Both the position numbers and the translations under genes were made by a program. From Candidatus Omnitrophota bacterium (GTDB lineage Bacteria; Hinthialibacterota; Hinthialibacteria; Hinthialibacterales; Hinthialibacteraceae): a DNA stretch of 64,000 nucleotides. The stretch lies in NCBI GenBank assembly GCA_003598175.1, contig QZKN01000112.1:1-64000 (forward strand), read 5' to 3'. Position 1 is the stretch's first letter. Each line of letters begins with the position of its first letter. Positions 14,701 to 23,214 of the stretch are shown in pieces. The notes beneath the pieces were generated by a model. It was not told the origin of the DNA. It worked only from the letters and a program-made list of their open reading frames with translations, and made no database searches.

Positions 14701-16161
14701 CAAAGGTCGCAACGTCAGCCGTTCCCATAATTGATGGTTCGTAAAAAAGGAAACCATTACTTCCGACTGCGCCCGCTCTTCCAATACTTCCGGCTTACTG
14801 CAGGAGCCCACATGATAGCTACGACCGGGCAGGATGCGCATCCCGATGATCGCATCGTAAATCGCCCGGCTGCCTTCCATCGGCGCGACTCGACGCGGTT
14901 TTCCCTGCGCGTCGATGACATAACATTCGGACGCAAGGATTTTAAAAAAGTTTCCATCCAAAACATATCCGTCAAACGGGATCATCACCAATTTACCTTC
15001 CCAATCGACCTCTTCCTGCTTCCCATCCAAAATGGTGCACGACATTCGCGTTTGGGGAAAATAGCCTTCATTTCCCTGGCGCGCATTTCCGCTAAAGGGA
15101 CTATGGTCAATCCCTAAAAAAGTGTGCAGATTTTTCATATCCACGTATTCGCTGCCCAAATGATCATGGACCGTCGAATCGGAAATATGAACCGTTTCCT
15201 TGGCGGGACGGCCGTAACAATCATAATGATAGGAGCCAAACACTTCCAATTCTTCCACTTTTTGCAATGGATTGTCCCGCAAAACAATGTTGCTGTTTTG
15301 AACGTTTTTCCCAACCGGAAACAGGGATTGGCGGCCGACCTGCAAGGGATATATGGGTTCTTCGAATTGATGGCCGAAAATCTCGTGAACCGGCACCCCG
15401 CTCAACATTATGACGTCGTGAGTCAGATTTTTCGATAAACCCGCTGTCTCGAAATCACCATAATCGATGTGGTGGGATACTTCATGTAACCTTGCAAATG
15501 CGTCCGGAAAGGAAGACGCGCTATTGATACGGCGATCGGGAGTGGGATCGGGGATATAGCGAATCAACAAGGGAATACGGTCCATATCCTCGTCGCAGGA
15601 AACATAAGCGCCGAGGCTGCGGGTCACCATGAACGGATCGTATCCTTGCCGGTAAAACAAGGAAAAAAAAGGCCTGGATTCGATGATGCAACCTCCGGCC
15701 GAATTGGCGACGATGCGTTGCTCCACACCGAAATCGCGCGTGATGCGCTCGTTTTTGTATTCGCGAGTAAAATCCTGCAATTCATCATCCCAGCGCTCGA
15801 AATTCGATGGAATGGAACGATAATCGATGTGGGTTTCCAACGGCAAAGGAATTCCTTTGTGGGTGAATACGTACGGCGATTCCGATCGCTTTCTCCAATT
15901 CTCGAATTGGTCAAGATTGAAACAAAACAACTCCTCGCCATGAATGGAAGAGTAAATCTGCGACGCCATGTCTTCGACATTATAGGTTGAACTGAATCCG
16001 CAACGGTTGATATTCTTTCTACCTCGATCCACGTAAATCGAATCGTAAACGACTTGTGTATATCTAAATATGGAACGCTCGCTCTCCCGCGCCAATCGGG
16101 AAAGCACATCTGCGATTTCCAACAGATCCGATTGGCTCTTGACAAATTGATCGATAGCCAT
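14698..16161 (-). CDS. TldD/PmbA-family zinc metallopeptidase
   Basis: A 487-residue protein with the family's HEXXXH zinc site HEIFGH at residues 259-264 and a distal Cys at 454 (HVGSCSKPEV), which matches the His/His/Cys zinc coordination known for TldD. N-terminal SERSIFRYTQVVYDS and the long beta-rich body fit the TldD half of TldD-TldE peptidases, which process modified peptides and unfolded substrates in the cytoplasm. No TldE/PmbA partner is adjacent, so it may act alone, as some single TldD-like proteins do. The ATG follows GAGGA. The gene is single and converges with a hairpin/T-run downstream. Confidence 0.82.
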   Translation of the reverse strand: MAIDQFVKSQSDLLEIADVLSRLARESERSIFRYTQVVYDSIYVDRGRKNINRCGFSSTYNVEDMASQIYSSIHGEELFCFNLDQFENWRKRSESPYVFTHKGIPLPLETHIDYRSIPSNFERWDDELQDFTREYKNERITRDFGVEQRIVANSAGGCIIESRPFFSLFYRQGYDPFMVTRSLGAYVSCDEDMDRIPLLIRYIPDPTPDRRINSASSFPDAFARLHEVSHHIDYGDFETAGLSKNLTHDVIMLSGVPVHEIFGHQFEEPIYPLQVGRQSLFPVGKNVQNSNIVLRDNPLQKVEELEVFGSYHYDCYGRPAKETVHISDSTVHDHLGSEYVDMKNLHTFLGIDHSPFSGNARQGNEGYFPQTRMSCTILDGKQEEVDWEGKLVMIPFDGYVLDGNFFKILASECYVIDAQGKPRRVAPMEGSRAIYDAIIGMRILPGRSYHVGSCSKPEVLEERAQSEVMVSFFTNHQLWERLTLRPL

Positions 16162-16500
16162 AATTCCTCAAGTAATTTTGGTATGTAATCCCAAACACGT
16201 TCTCATGCCGGATCGATTTCATAATCATTATCCTCGAATATTGTAACTGTGTTTACTCGCCAAATTCAATCAACGCAGCTCATTTCCCCTAAAAATAACG
16301 CCGATGGAAACTTCAGTAATTCATGCAGTTAATAACTATCTGCAATATTGATACTTATACAATGCTATCTAATATCATTTCTAAGTTTATACTCTTTCTG
16401 ATTTTTCCTTCCGCGTTGCCATAACATAGTCATTTTTAAAAAGATCGATGGCCAATTATAAGAAACTACGTGAATTTTTGCCCAATCCCTAAAAAAGTCC
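16162..16500. other. AT-rich gap before the MerR promoter
   Basis: This stretch separates the divergent TldD-like and MerR-family genes. I saw no gene. The upstream signals of the TldD-like gene must lie at its left end. Confidence 0.5.
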
Positions 16501-16530
16501 TTGACCTCAACCAAAATATCATTATATAAT
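16501..16530 (+). promoter_or_regulatory. Near-consensus sigma-70 promoter of the MerR-family gene
   Basis: TTGACC (16501-16506), an 18-base spacer and a perfect TATAAT (16525-16530). The expected transcription start is near 16537, only a few bases before the ATG at 16541, so the transcript would have little or no leader. Confidence 0.7.
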
Positions 16531-16540
16531 TCAACATGTT

Positions 16541-16990
16541 ATGGCCATGAACATTAAAGAGAAACCTCAGCCGATCCCGGTGGATCAAATTCCACAAAAA
16601 ATTTTCTACTCGATCAGCGAAGCGAGCGAGTATACCGGTGTGGAACCACATGTTCTTCGCTATTGGGAAACAAAATTCCCGAGACTGAATCCCAAACGGG
16701 TGGGTGGAAACCAGCGAAAATATACCCGCAACGACATCGATTTACTTTATGAGATTGTCCATTTACTTTATGACGAAGGTTACACGCTGGATGGAGCGGA
16801 ACGCCGGTTGCGCGCCGGATTGCAAAATTTAAAGTCCGAACGGGAAGCGGATAAAGAGAAGAAGAACATAAAAGAAGCGGAAAAAAGTCCATTACCTTCC
16901 GTCCCTGAAAAAAAAACCAATCGCCGGAACGGCCTGTTGCTGAAGGAAATCAAAACGGAACTGAAAACCATTTTATCTTTGCTTGAATAA
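16541..16990 (+). CDS. MerR-family transcriptional regulator
   Basis: A 149-residue DNA-binding protein. Residues about 22-95 form the winged helix-turn-helix of the MerR family: YSISEASEYTGVEPHVLRYW, then RLNPKRVGGNQRKYTRNDID and LLYDEGYTLDGAERRL. The C-terminal part is short, charged and helical, with no Cys-rich metal site, so no known effector is indicated. This sub-type, with a conserved WETKFPRLNPKR stretch, is found as a single regulator in many Gram-negative bacteria, often near ihfA, which is absent here. No Shine-Dalgarno sequence precedes either ATG (16541, 16547), consistent with a leaderless mRNA from the promoter just upstream. Confidence 0.85.
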   Translation: MAMNIKEKPQPIPVDQIPQKIFYSISEASEYTGVEPHVLRYWETKFPRLNPKRVGGNQRKYTRNDIDLLYEIVHLLYDEGYTLDGAERRLRAGLQNLKSEREADKEKKNIKEAEKSPLPSVPEKKTNRRNGLLLKEIKTELKTILSLLE

Positions 16991-17154
16991 AAAATCCACT
17001 CTCGAACTATTCAAAATCCGCATTTCTTACTATAGTTGTTACCGCAAGTGTACTCTCGTTTCGCCAAGACGGGCTATGACGGGCAGCGCTTCAAAAAACA
17101 ATCGGTATTTGCGTCGTATTTTCAATTTTACGATTCCAGAATGCCCTCATCCTG

Positions 17155-18567
17155 ATGTCCCATTTCACGGATATGCCACATCAGCAACCAATGCGATATG
17201 CCCCCGGCGGATTCAAAGAATTTCTTGTACTCGCATACCCGCTGATCCTCAGCAACGCGTCCATGACCATTATGCATTTCATGGACCGTTTGTTTCTTTC
17301 GTGGTATGGTCCGGAAGAAATCGCCGCTTCCCTGCCCGCCGGGATTCTGGCCTTTACGTTCTTGTATTTTTTCATCGGCGTCAGTCAATACACCAACACG
17401 TTTGTTGCGCAGTATTACGGCGCCAATCGTTATTCCTTGATCGGCATGATCGTGTGGCAGGGTGTTTTTTTCTCGCTTATCGGCGGACTGTTTTCCTTGC
17501 TCCTGCTTCCGGTCGGAATTCGTTTCTTTGATTGGGCGGGGTTATCTCCCGACATCGTCCATTTGCAAAAGATCTATTTCACCACTATTTATACCGGCGG
17601 TGTGTTCTTTATTCTCAACGGCGCATTGTCCAGTTTCTTTTCCGGCCGCGGCAAGACGTTCTCCATCATGGTGATTACCATTACGGCAAATGTGATCAAC
17701 GCTATTTTGGATTATGGACTCATTTTTGGCGTGTGGGGTTTTCCGCGATGGGGGATTCGCGGCGCGGCCGTCGCCACGGTCGTTTCCACGGCGTTTATGA
17801 GTTTCATCTATCTGATCCTGATCCTTCATTCGTCGAACGATCGTATTTTTTATACCCGCAAAACGTTCCGTTTCGATGGCGATATGATGCTGCGCCTTCT
17901 TCGTTACGGAACGCCGACGGGAATTCAATTTGTACTCGATATCGGCGCGTTCACGGCCTTCGTGTTTTTGATTGGCCGATTGGGGAATGTGGAACTCGCC
18001 GCCAGTAACATCGTTTTATCGATCAATTCACTGGCTTTCTGGCCGATGGAAGGAGCGAGCATCGCCACCGCCACCCTGATTGGGCAATATATCGGGCGAA
18101 ATAATTATCGGATCGCGGAAAAAAGCGCCTATACGGCGTTGATCGCCGTGGAAACGTACATGTTGTTTTTCGCGCTCATCTATTTCTTGTTTCCTCAAGC
18201 GTTAATGGAATTGTTTCGCGGCGACAATCCCAACACGACGGTTTCTTTCACGGAAGTGGTTCACTATGGCTCTCAAATCTTGATTCTCGTGGCGTTGTAT
18301 CAAATCTCCGACGCCGTCATCTTAACGTTCTCCGGCGTCTTGCGAGGAGCGGGCGACACTACGTTCGCCATGTGGACATCAGTTTGTTGTTCCTGGTTGT
18401 TTTTTGTGCCCGGGATCTATCTCGTCTTGTCCGTTTTCAAACTCGGCGTCATCGCGGCATGGATCTGGGCCACGATTTATCTGACGCTGCTTGGGTTCAT
18501 CTATATCAAACGTTTTCGATCGGGATATTGGAAAACCATCAACCTGATGTCTAAAACCGGTCATTGA
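17155..18567 (+). CDS. MATE-family multidrug/Na+ antiporter
   Basis: A 470-residue integral membrane protein with about twelve predicted helices. It has the two MatE repeats: the first begins LVLAYPLILSNASMTIMHFM with the family's DRLFLSWYG, the second RLLRYGTPTGIQFVLDIGAF. It exports organic cations or other small molecules in exchange for Na+ or H+. The start is uncertain among ATGs at 17155, 17173 and 17191, since none has a strong ribosome site. It is in the same direction as the MerR gene 165 bases upstream, but co-regulation is not shown. Confidence 0.88.
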   Translation: MSHFTDMPHQQPMRYAPGGFKEFLVLAYPLILSNASMTIMHFMDRLFLSWYGPEEIAASLPAGILAFTFLYFFIGVSQYTNTFVAQYYGANRYSLIGMIVWQGVFFSLIGGLFSLLLLPVGIRFFDWAGLSPDIVHLQKIYFTTIYTGGVFFILNGALSSFFSGRGKTFSIMVITITANVINAILDYGLIFGVWGFPRWGIRGAAVATVVSTAFMSFIYLILILHSSNDRIFYTRKTFRFDGDMMLRLLRYGTPTGIQFVLDIGAFTAFVFLIGRLGNVELAASNIVLSINSLAFWPMEGASIATATLIGQYIGRNNYRIAEKSAYTALIAVETYMLFFALIYFLFPQALMELFRGDNPNTTVSFTEVVHYGSQILILVALYQISDAVILTFSGVLRGAGDTTFAMWTSVCCSWLFFVPGIYLVLSVFKLGVIAAWIWATIYLTLLGFIYIKRFRSGYWKTINLMSKTGH

Positions 18568-18621
18568 ATGAAAGGAATTCATTCCTATTTCTTACCCTTA
18601 CAAAACCGGTATGGACTATAA

Positions 18622-18734
18622 ACGTAACGCCGCCGTCTCGGCGGCTTTGCCTATATGCCGGCAGGATGCCGGCGTTACTTTGCGGGCGGGATGCCCGCGT
18701 TACTTTGCGGGCAGGATGCCCGCGCTCCGGCATG
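18622..18734. repeat. Compound GC-rich hairpin repeat with three tandem sub-units
   Basis: Contains GCCGCCgtctcGGCGGC (18629-18645), then three short units built on GCCGGCAGGATGCCGGC, GCGGGCGGGATGCCCGC and GCGGGCAGGATGCCCGC, separated by GTTACTTT. It is the longest member of this family in the window. It creates a spurious N-terminal extension of the following gene. Confidence 0.85.
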
Positions 18735-18828
18735 TTCAACGTGGAGGTGGGAAGGAATAAGCATCGACTTCTCTTCCCTCCTCGGTTACAATAGGGCGAT
18801 TGGATCGTATACCGAACAAACATGCGAC

Positions 18829-20289
18829 ATGAATTTTCCCACTATTATTACATATGCTTTCGTTGACAGCTTCGATATCCTGGTTTTGCTGTTGCTCCTG
18901 TCTGCCGCCGCTTCCCGTTTGCCGGCCATCGGTAATACGATTCAGCCGTTTCTTATTACAGCAACGATCGTAATCGGCTTGTGCAGATTCCTGCCTTTAT
19001 GGGCCGTGATTTATAATGATTCCTTTTCCCTTTTTGCGTGTATGGCTACGTTCATTGCCGCCATAGGCAGTTTGTATTCCCAGTTGCCTTTCCAAAAAAG
19101 AATTTTACGCCTTGACTTCGCAATCGATGTTGTTTTTCTGACAGGTTCCTTGTGTTTGGCGGTTATGTTGCTCGTTACAATCACGTTTCCGATCCACTCC
19201 ATGATCGGTCCTCTCGCATGGGTAACCTTTCTCACGTACAGCACGTACAGAATAGCTCCGTGGCGCTGCCTTCCCTTTCACAACACGTCCGAAATGGGGA
19301 AATTTTTTCTTTTTTTGGCAATCGGATTGTATCTGGTGAGAACGGCTTTTTGGGGATACACCGCAGCCAATGCTGTAATCACGGAAAACGCCGGTAGTTT
19401 TCGCATGAAAGGGATCGTGTTCGCACAACACTACGCCCAAGCATGGCAATTCAATCAATTGGATCAATGGATCCAAAATCAGATTCATTTAACAAACCGG
19501 CAATCGCCCACCTTGAATTTGCCCATTGAAGCCGAATCGTATGCGCTACTCGAATCCGGTTTAAAAGAAGCGGAAGTGTACCGACGCAGATTGATCACCC
19601 CCAACCAATCGGGAATAACAGGCGCAAACCTGATTGCGCAAGCAATCCTGCGTTTTCAGGAACTCGCACAGGAACCACTGAGCAATCGCCCCGGCCTGCA
19701 AGGATTTCAATTGGATGGGAAGGAAATCACGCAACAAATCGAAGGAAACGGTGCACCCATCGACGCCGATCAAGTGCTTGGAAACTGTGCGGGCAAATGG
19801 CATGGCATGTGGGAGTCCGATCAAGTCGATCACACTCGGGCCGACGTTATCGAAGCCGCACCTCCACGAAAAATAGGAGGTCTTCATCAACTGTTCCTCC
19901 ATTCCTTCCAATCCGCATGGTTCGCCGAGGATTTCGGATGGAGTTGCCTCGTGTCAACCGAATATGAGAATGACGCCAATATTCTTCTTGGAATCGTTTA
20001 TCACCTCTTTGACAGCGACCCAAATATAAAACACATCCGCCGGCCCTTTATCGGCATCGACGCCGGCAACGGTCGGACGATCCGGTTGATGACAGGAGAA
20101 GTATGGTTTGAAGAAATCCAGCCGGCGAATAACGGGAATGAGGAGAAATACACCATCACGGGCTTTCGCTATATCATACATGATGGGATAATCGAAACCG
20201 TAGATAGCGCTTTTCAAGCCGTATTCACGCGATGGGAGGATCGACGCCCTCCCTTTTTTCGATTTCAGGTCGATTTCAGCATTCCCTGA
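18829..20289 (+). CDS. Membrane protein of unknown function with a large C-terminal domain
   Basis: I do not recognise this 486-residue protein. The N-terminal 210 residues contain about six hydrophobic segments (DILVLLLLLSAAASRLPAIG, FLITATIVIGLCRFLPLW, VVFLTGSLCLAVMLLVTI and others). The remaining 270 residues are soluble and rich in polar beta-like sequence (for example KIGGLHQLFLHSF, FIGIDAGNGRTIRL). The start was placed at ATG 18829, at the beginning of the hydrophobic part. An earlier frame start lies inside the repeat and gives a Cys/Ala/Gly-rich artefact. It is followed 77 bases on by a SurA-like gene. No motif points to a function. Confidence 0.65.
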   Translation: MNFPTIITYAFVDSFDILVLLLLLSAAASRLPAIGNTIQPFLITATIVIGLCRFLPLWAVIYNDSFSLFACMATFIAAIGSLYSQLPFQKRILRLDFAIDVVFLTGSLCLAVMLLVTITFPIHSMIGPLAWVTFLTYSTYRIAPWRCLPFHNTSEMGKFFLFLAIGLYLVRTAFWGYTAANAVITENAGSFRMKGIVFAQHYAQAWQFNQLDQWIQNQIHLTNRQSPTLNLPIEAESYALLESGLKEAEVYRRRLITPNQSGITGANLIAQAILRFQELAQEPLSNRPGLQGFQLDGKEITQQIEGNGAPIDADQVLGNCAGKWHGMWESDQVDHTRADVIEAAPPRKIGGLHQLFLHSFQSAWFAEDFGWSCLVSTEYENDANILLGIVYHLFDSDPNIKHIRRPFIGIDAGNGRTIRLMTGEVWFEEIQPANNGNEEKYTITGFRYIIHDGIIETVDSAFQAVFTRWEDRRPPFFRFQVDFSIP

Positions 20290-20366
20290 ACTGGGTAAGG
20301 AAATACGCTTGATTTTTGTTTCGATCAAGATATCAATAATAACAAATACAATGTGAGGATCGAAAA

Positions 20367-21374
20367 ATGAAATGGAATATTCTGGCAGCAGTATTGCTCG
20401 TCCTGGCGGTTTCGACGGGATTTGCCGAAATTCTCGAAACCATCGATGCAATCGTGAACGGTGAAATCATCCTTTCCAGCGAAGTGGATGAACAAATTCT
20501 CGTGAACCTGCGTCAACAGGATCCGAATTTCTCCCCTCTCAGCCTGACCAATGAGGATTTGGCGGAAGCCAGGCGGTTGATGCTGCGGCGGTTGATCAAC
20601 GATATGTTGATTCTGCAGGAAACCCGAAATCAACTCTCCCCCGATCAATACGAATCGGTCATGAAAGACGTCGACAAAGCAACCGAGGATTATATGATCC
20701 AATTTCGCAGTCAATTCAAAACTCCCGCCGAACTCGCGGCGCAGGAACAAAAAATGAATATGACGCTGGATGAAATGTGGAAAGAACAGCGAAAACTCTT
20801 TCAACGAACCTACCTCGAACGGTTCGTCGTGCCCCAACTGGCGCCACAAAAAATCACACAACCCTCGTCCAATGAATTGAAGACGTTTCAAGAGCTACAT
20901 CCCGATCTGAAACCGAGCGACAAAATTCAAATCGTTCATTTCCTATTTCGCGTTCCGGCAGGGGCATCCGGCGAGGAAGACGCGCAAATCCTCGCGCGCG
21001 CAAAAGAATTTATGACGCGCGCACGCGCCGGTGAAAACATCACCGAACTCATGCGTCACTATTCCGATCCCGAACAGGCAAAGGCGCTCGAAAGCAATCC
21101 CGGACTGATTACCATTTCTCTCTCCGCCATCCAAAACGGGGAATTCCTGCCGGAATTCGAACAAGTGATCGGTTTGAAGGAAAATGAAGTCAGCGAACCT
21201 TTTCGCACCGAGCGCGGATATCATGTCGTGAAGATCATAAATAAGGATTCCATGGAAGCGGTTTATATGCGATTCAAAGGACAACAGGTCGCCAATCAAT
21301 GGATCGATGAACTGCGGAAAAAAGCCAAAATCGAAATATTACAAGAAAAGACGCTTTCGCTTTATGAATCCTAA
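20367..21374 (+). CDS. SurA-like periplasmic peptidyl-prolyl isomerase
   Basis: A 335-residue secreted chaperone. The signal peptide (about 1-20) is followed by the SurA N-terminal pattern TIDAIVNGEIILSSEVDEQI and a helical region. A parvulin-type PPIase domain (about residues 185-290) contains IQIVHFLFRVP, YSDPEQAKALESNPG and FRTERGYHVVKIINK. It would assist folding of outer-membrane barrels such as the porin encoded in this window. GAGG precedes the ATG. The last residues extend into a short helix beyond the PPIase domain, as in SurA. A single PPIase domain makes it a compact SurA. Confidence 0.85.
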   Translation: MKWNILAAVLLVLAVSTGFAEILETIDAIVNGEIILSSEVDEQILVNLRQQDPNFSPLSLTNEDLAEARRLMLRRLINDMLILQETRNQLSPDQYESVMKDVDKATEDYMIQFRSQFKTPAELAAQEQKMNMTLDEMWKEQRKLFQRTYLERFVVPQLAPQKITQPSSNELKTFQELHPDLKPSDKIQIVHFLFRVPAGASGEEDAQILARAKEFMTRARAGENITELMRHYSDPEQAKALESNPGLITISLSAIQNGEFLPEFEQVIGLKENEVSEPFRTERGYHVVKIINKDSMEAVYMRFKGQQVANQWIDELRKKAKIEILQEKTLSLYES

Positions 21375-21390
21375 AGCGATTCCGCTGAAA

Positions 21391-21446
21391 CGCGCCGCCG
21401 GCATTCCGCCGGCTGCTGGATTTGCCGCCGAGACAGCGGCGTTACA
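21391..21446. repeat. Diverged GC-rich hairpin repeat
   Basis: GCCGCCGGCattCCGCCGGC, followed by GCCGCCgagacaGCGGC and GTTAC, reads as a degenerate member of the 18622/45608 family. It lies directly after the SurA-like gene and could form a strong mRNA hairpin. Confidence 0.65.
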
Positions 21447-21475
21447 GAGCAACGGTCAATCGGTAAGGAGAGTGA

Positions 21476-21835
21476 TCAAGATAAGGATTCGACTTTTTCC
21501 AGTTCTTTTTGAATATCGAATCCATCATCAAAATCCTCCAGCCGATCATCATCCGTTTTCCTGATTTCTCCCAATTCAACCAGATTGAAAACAATATTTC
21601 CAAAATCCCGTGACGAATGGATTCCCCACTCCTGAAAAACCGTCCAGGCTAAATCACCAAATCGATCTCTCGCCAGATTGGCGATCCCCACGAGGAGTTC
21701 CGGCCCGGTCACATGTTTTGGTTTTTTAAAATAATATTGTGTAAAACGGAGAGATTCGAGAACAAAACAATAAGAATTGGGATGGTATCGGGCGTCCCGT
21801 TCGGCCACCCATCGCAAAAAATGTTTTTCGTTCAT
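21476..21835 (-). CDS. Minf_1886 family protein
   Basis: A 119-residue cytoplasmic protein. It matches the pattern I know from the Minf_1886 family: RDARYHPNSYCFVLESLRFT near the N-terminus, HVTGPELLVGI, then WGIHSSRDFGNIVFNLVE and KTDDDRLEDFDDGFD. The family is widespread in Planctomycetes, Verrucomicrobia and related candidate phyla, and its function is unknown. The ATG at 21835 was preferred over the GTG two codons upstream because GGGAAG sits at the proper distance from it. It is a single gene converging with the SurA-like gene. Confidence 0.85.
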   Translation of the reverse strand: MNEKHFLRWVAERDARYHPNSYCFVLESLRFTQYYFKKPKHVTGPELLVGIANLARDRFGDLAWTVFQEWGIHSSRDFGNIVFNLVELGEIRKTDDDRLEDFDDGFDIQKELEKVESLS

Positions 21836-21841
21836 GATCAC

Positions 21842-22313
21842 TTCCCATTTTCACATCGCTTTAATACGATATTCATTATTATTTTGGATGGATTGTGCAG
21901 AAAACAAGGCCGTCATTTTACTCGTAACGCCCGTCTTCCGCTCCTGTCCTTGATAAAAACAGCCACGCAACGTGCTCAACCTTATTTGATCTTATATTAT
22001 AGATTGACTTCGTCTCAATACAATCTCTCCCGACCGGGAGTCATGATGCATGTCTTTCGCCCCGTTGGGACTGGGATTTTTATGATCCCTTTTCCAGGGG
22101 CAATGTTCACTGGCGCTCGTCTTGCACCTTGTTGAGGTGGTTTCTTTCGGACTGATGGGTAAAGGAGTACGTCGACAGGGAGGATGGGGGGATGGAAAAT
22201 CCCTGCGCAAGGTAAATTGGTGGAAAATTCCAGCGAAGATGAACAATGGGATCAGTAATTCACCGCTCTTTTGTTATACTGATGAACAACATCGGAATCG
22301 AAAATAAAGGAAC
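21842..22313. other. Intergenic region without a recognised gene
   Basis: About 470 bases with a few inverted repeats, for example CTCCCgaccGGGAG near 22026 and GCCCC ... GGGGC around 22061-22100, which may fold in RNA. AAGGA near 22308 is the ribosome site of the following gene. No protein was recognised. Confidence 0.4.
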
Positions 22314-23213
22314 ATGATGATGCCATCCTCCCCATCGGATCTCATAGCGGCAAAGGGCATTGCCATCGTCGCGCCGGTATTCAATGAAGGCGCGGGGCTC
22401 AAATCGTTTGTCAACGATCTTCATCATGCCATGAAGGATTACTCTTTCCCTCTCGAAATCGTTTTCATCGACGACGGATCGACCGATGATACGGCCGCCA
22501 TCCTCCGCGAAGAGCAGTTCACGGTGATTCAACATGAGACCAATCGCGGGTACGGCGCGGCGATTAAAACAGGAATCGAAAACACCAGCGGGGAGATCAT
22601 CGTCATCATCGACGCCGACGGAACCTATCCGGCGGATGAGATTCCGCAAATCGTCGATCATATGGATCGATACGACATGGTTGTCGGGGCCAGAACCGGC
22701 GAGGTGGTGAACATTCCGCTCTTGCGCAGACCGGCCAAATGGCTGATTCGCCTATTCGCCGCCTGGATGGTGCGGCGTTCCATCCCCGATCTCAATTCGG
22801 GATTGCGGGCGTTTCGCCGCGGCGCGGTGGAACCGATCGTTCGCCTTCTACCCGACGGTTTTTCGTTGACCACCACCATGACAGTTGCTTTTCATACGCA
22901 AGGAAGAAAGGTATACTATAAACCGATATCGTATCGCAAACGCGCCGGTCAATCAAAATTTCGACCGTTTGCGGACACGTGGAATATGATTCTCCTGATT
23001 TTGAGAACGGTGGTATTAATCCGTCCGTTGAATGTCTTTATTCCGCTGAGTTTGTTTCTGGCCGGCCTCGCGCTTGCCGTTTTGATCATCAGCAAGCTGA
23101 TGGGACAATTTATGGACGCCACCTTCATTGTTCTCATGATGACCAGTATCCAAATGTTCGTGCTCGGTTTGATTGCGGACTTAATCGTACGAATTAATTT
23201 ATGGACGCATTGA
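22314..23213 (+). CDS. GT2 glycosyltransferase with C-terminal membrane helices (polyprenyl-phosphate type)
   Basis: A 299-residue enzyme. The GT-A domain has the entry motif AIVAPVFNEGAGLKSFV, FIDDGSTDDT (about residue 52), HETNRGYGAAIKTGI and the metal-binding DADGT. LNSGLRAFRR is typical of dolichol/undecaprenyl-phosphate mannosyl- or glucosyltransferases. Two helices follow (about residues 240-292), placing it at the inner-membrane face. It would transfer a sugar from a nucleotide donor to a lipid carrier. ATG 22314 is preceded by AAGGA. Its stop is one base before the next gene's start (TGATATG), so the two are translationally linked. Confidence 0.85.
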   Translation: MMMPSSPSDLIAAKGIAIVAPVFNEGAGLKSFVNDLHHAMKDYSFPLEIVFIDDGSTDDTAAILREEQFTVIQHETNRGYGAAIKTGIENTSGEIIVIIDADGTYPADEIPQIVDHMDRYDMVVGARTGEVVNIPLLRRPAKWLIRLFAAWMVRRSIPDLNSGLRAFRRGAVEPIVRLLPDGFSLTTTMTVAFHTQGRKVYYKPISYRKRAGQSKFRPFADTWNMILLILRTVVLIRPLNVFIPLSLFLAGLALAVLIISKLMGQFMDATFIVLMMTSIQMFVLGLIADLIVRINLWTH

Positions 23214-23214
23214 T

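Noticed and set aside
22026-22100. Inverted repeats in the gap before the GT2 gene, considered as a riboswitch
   Set aside because: The pairing is irregular, matches no riboswitch class I know and lies over 200 bases from the gene start.
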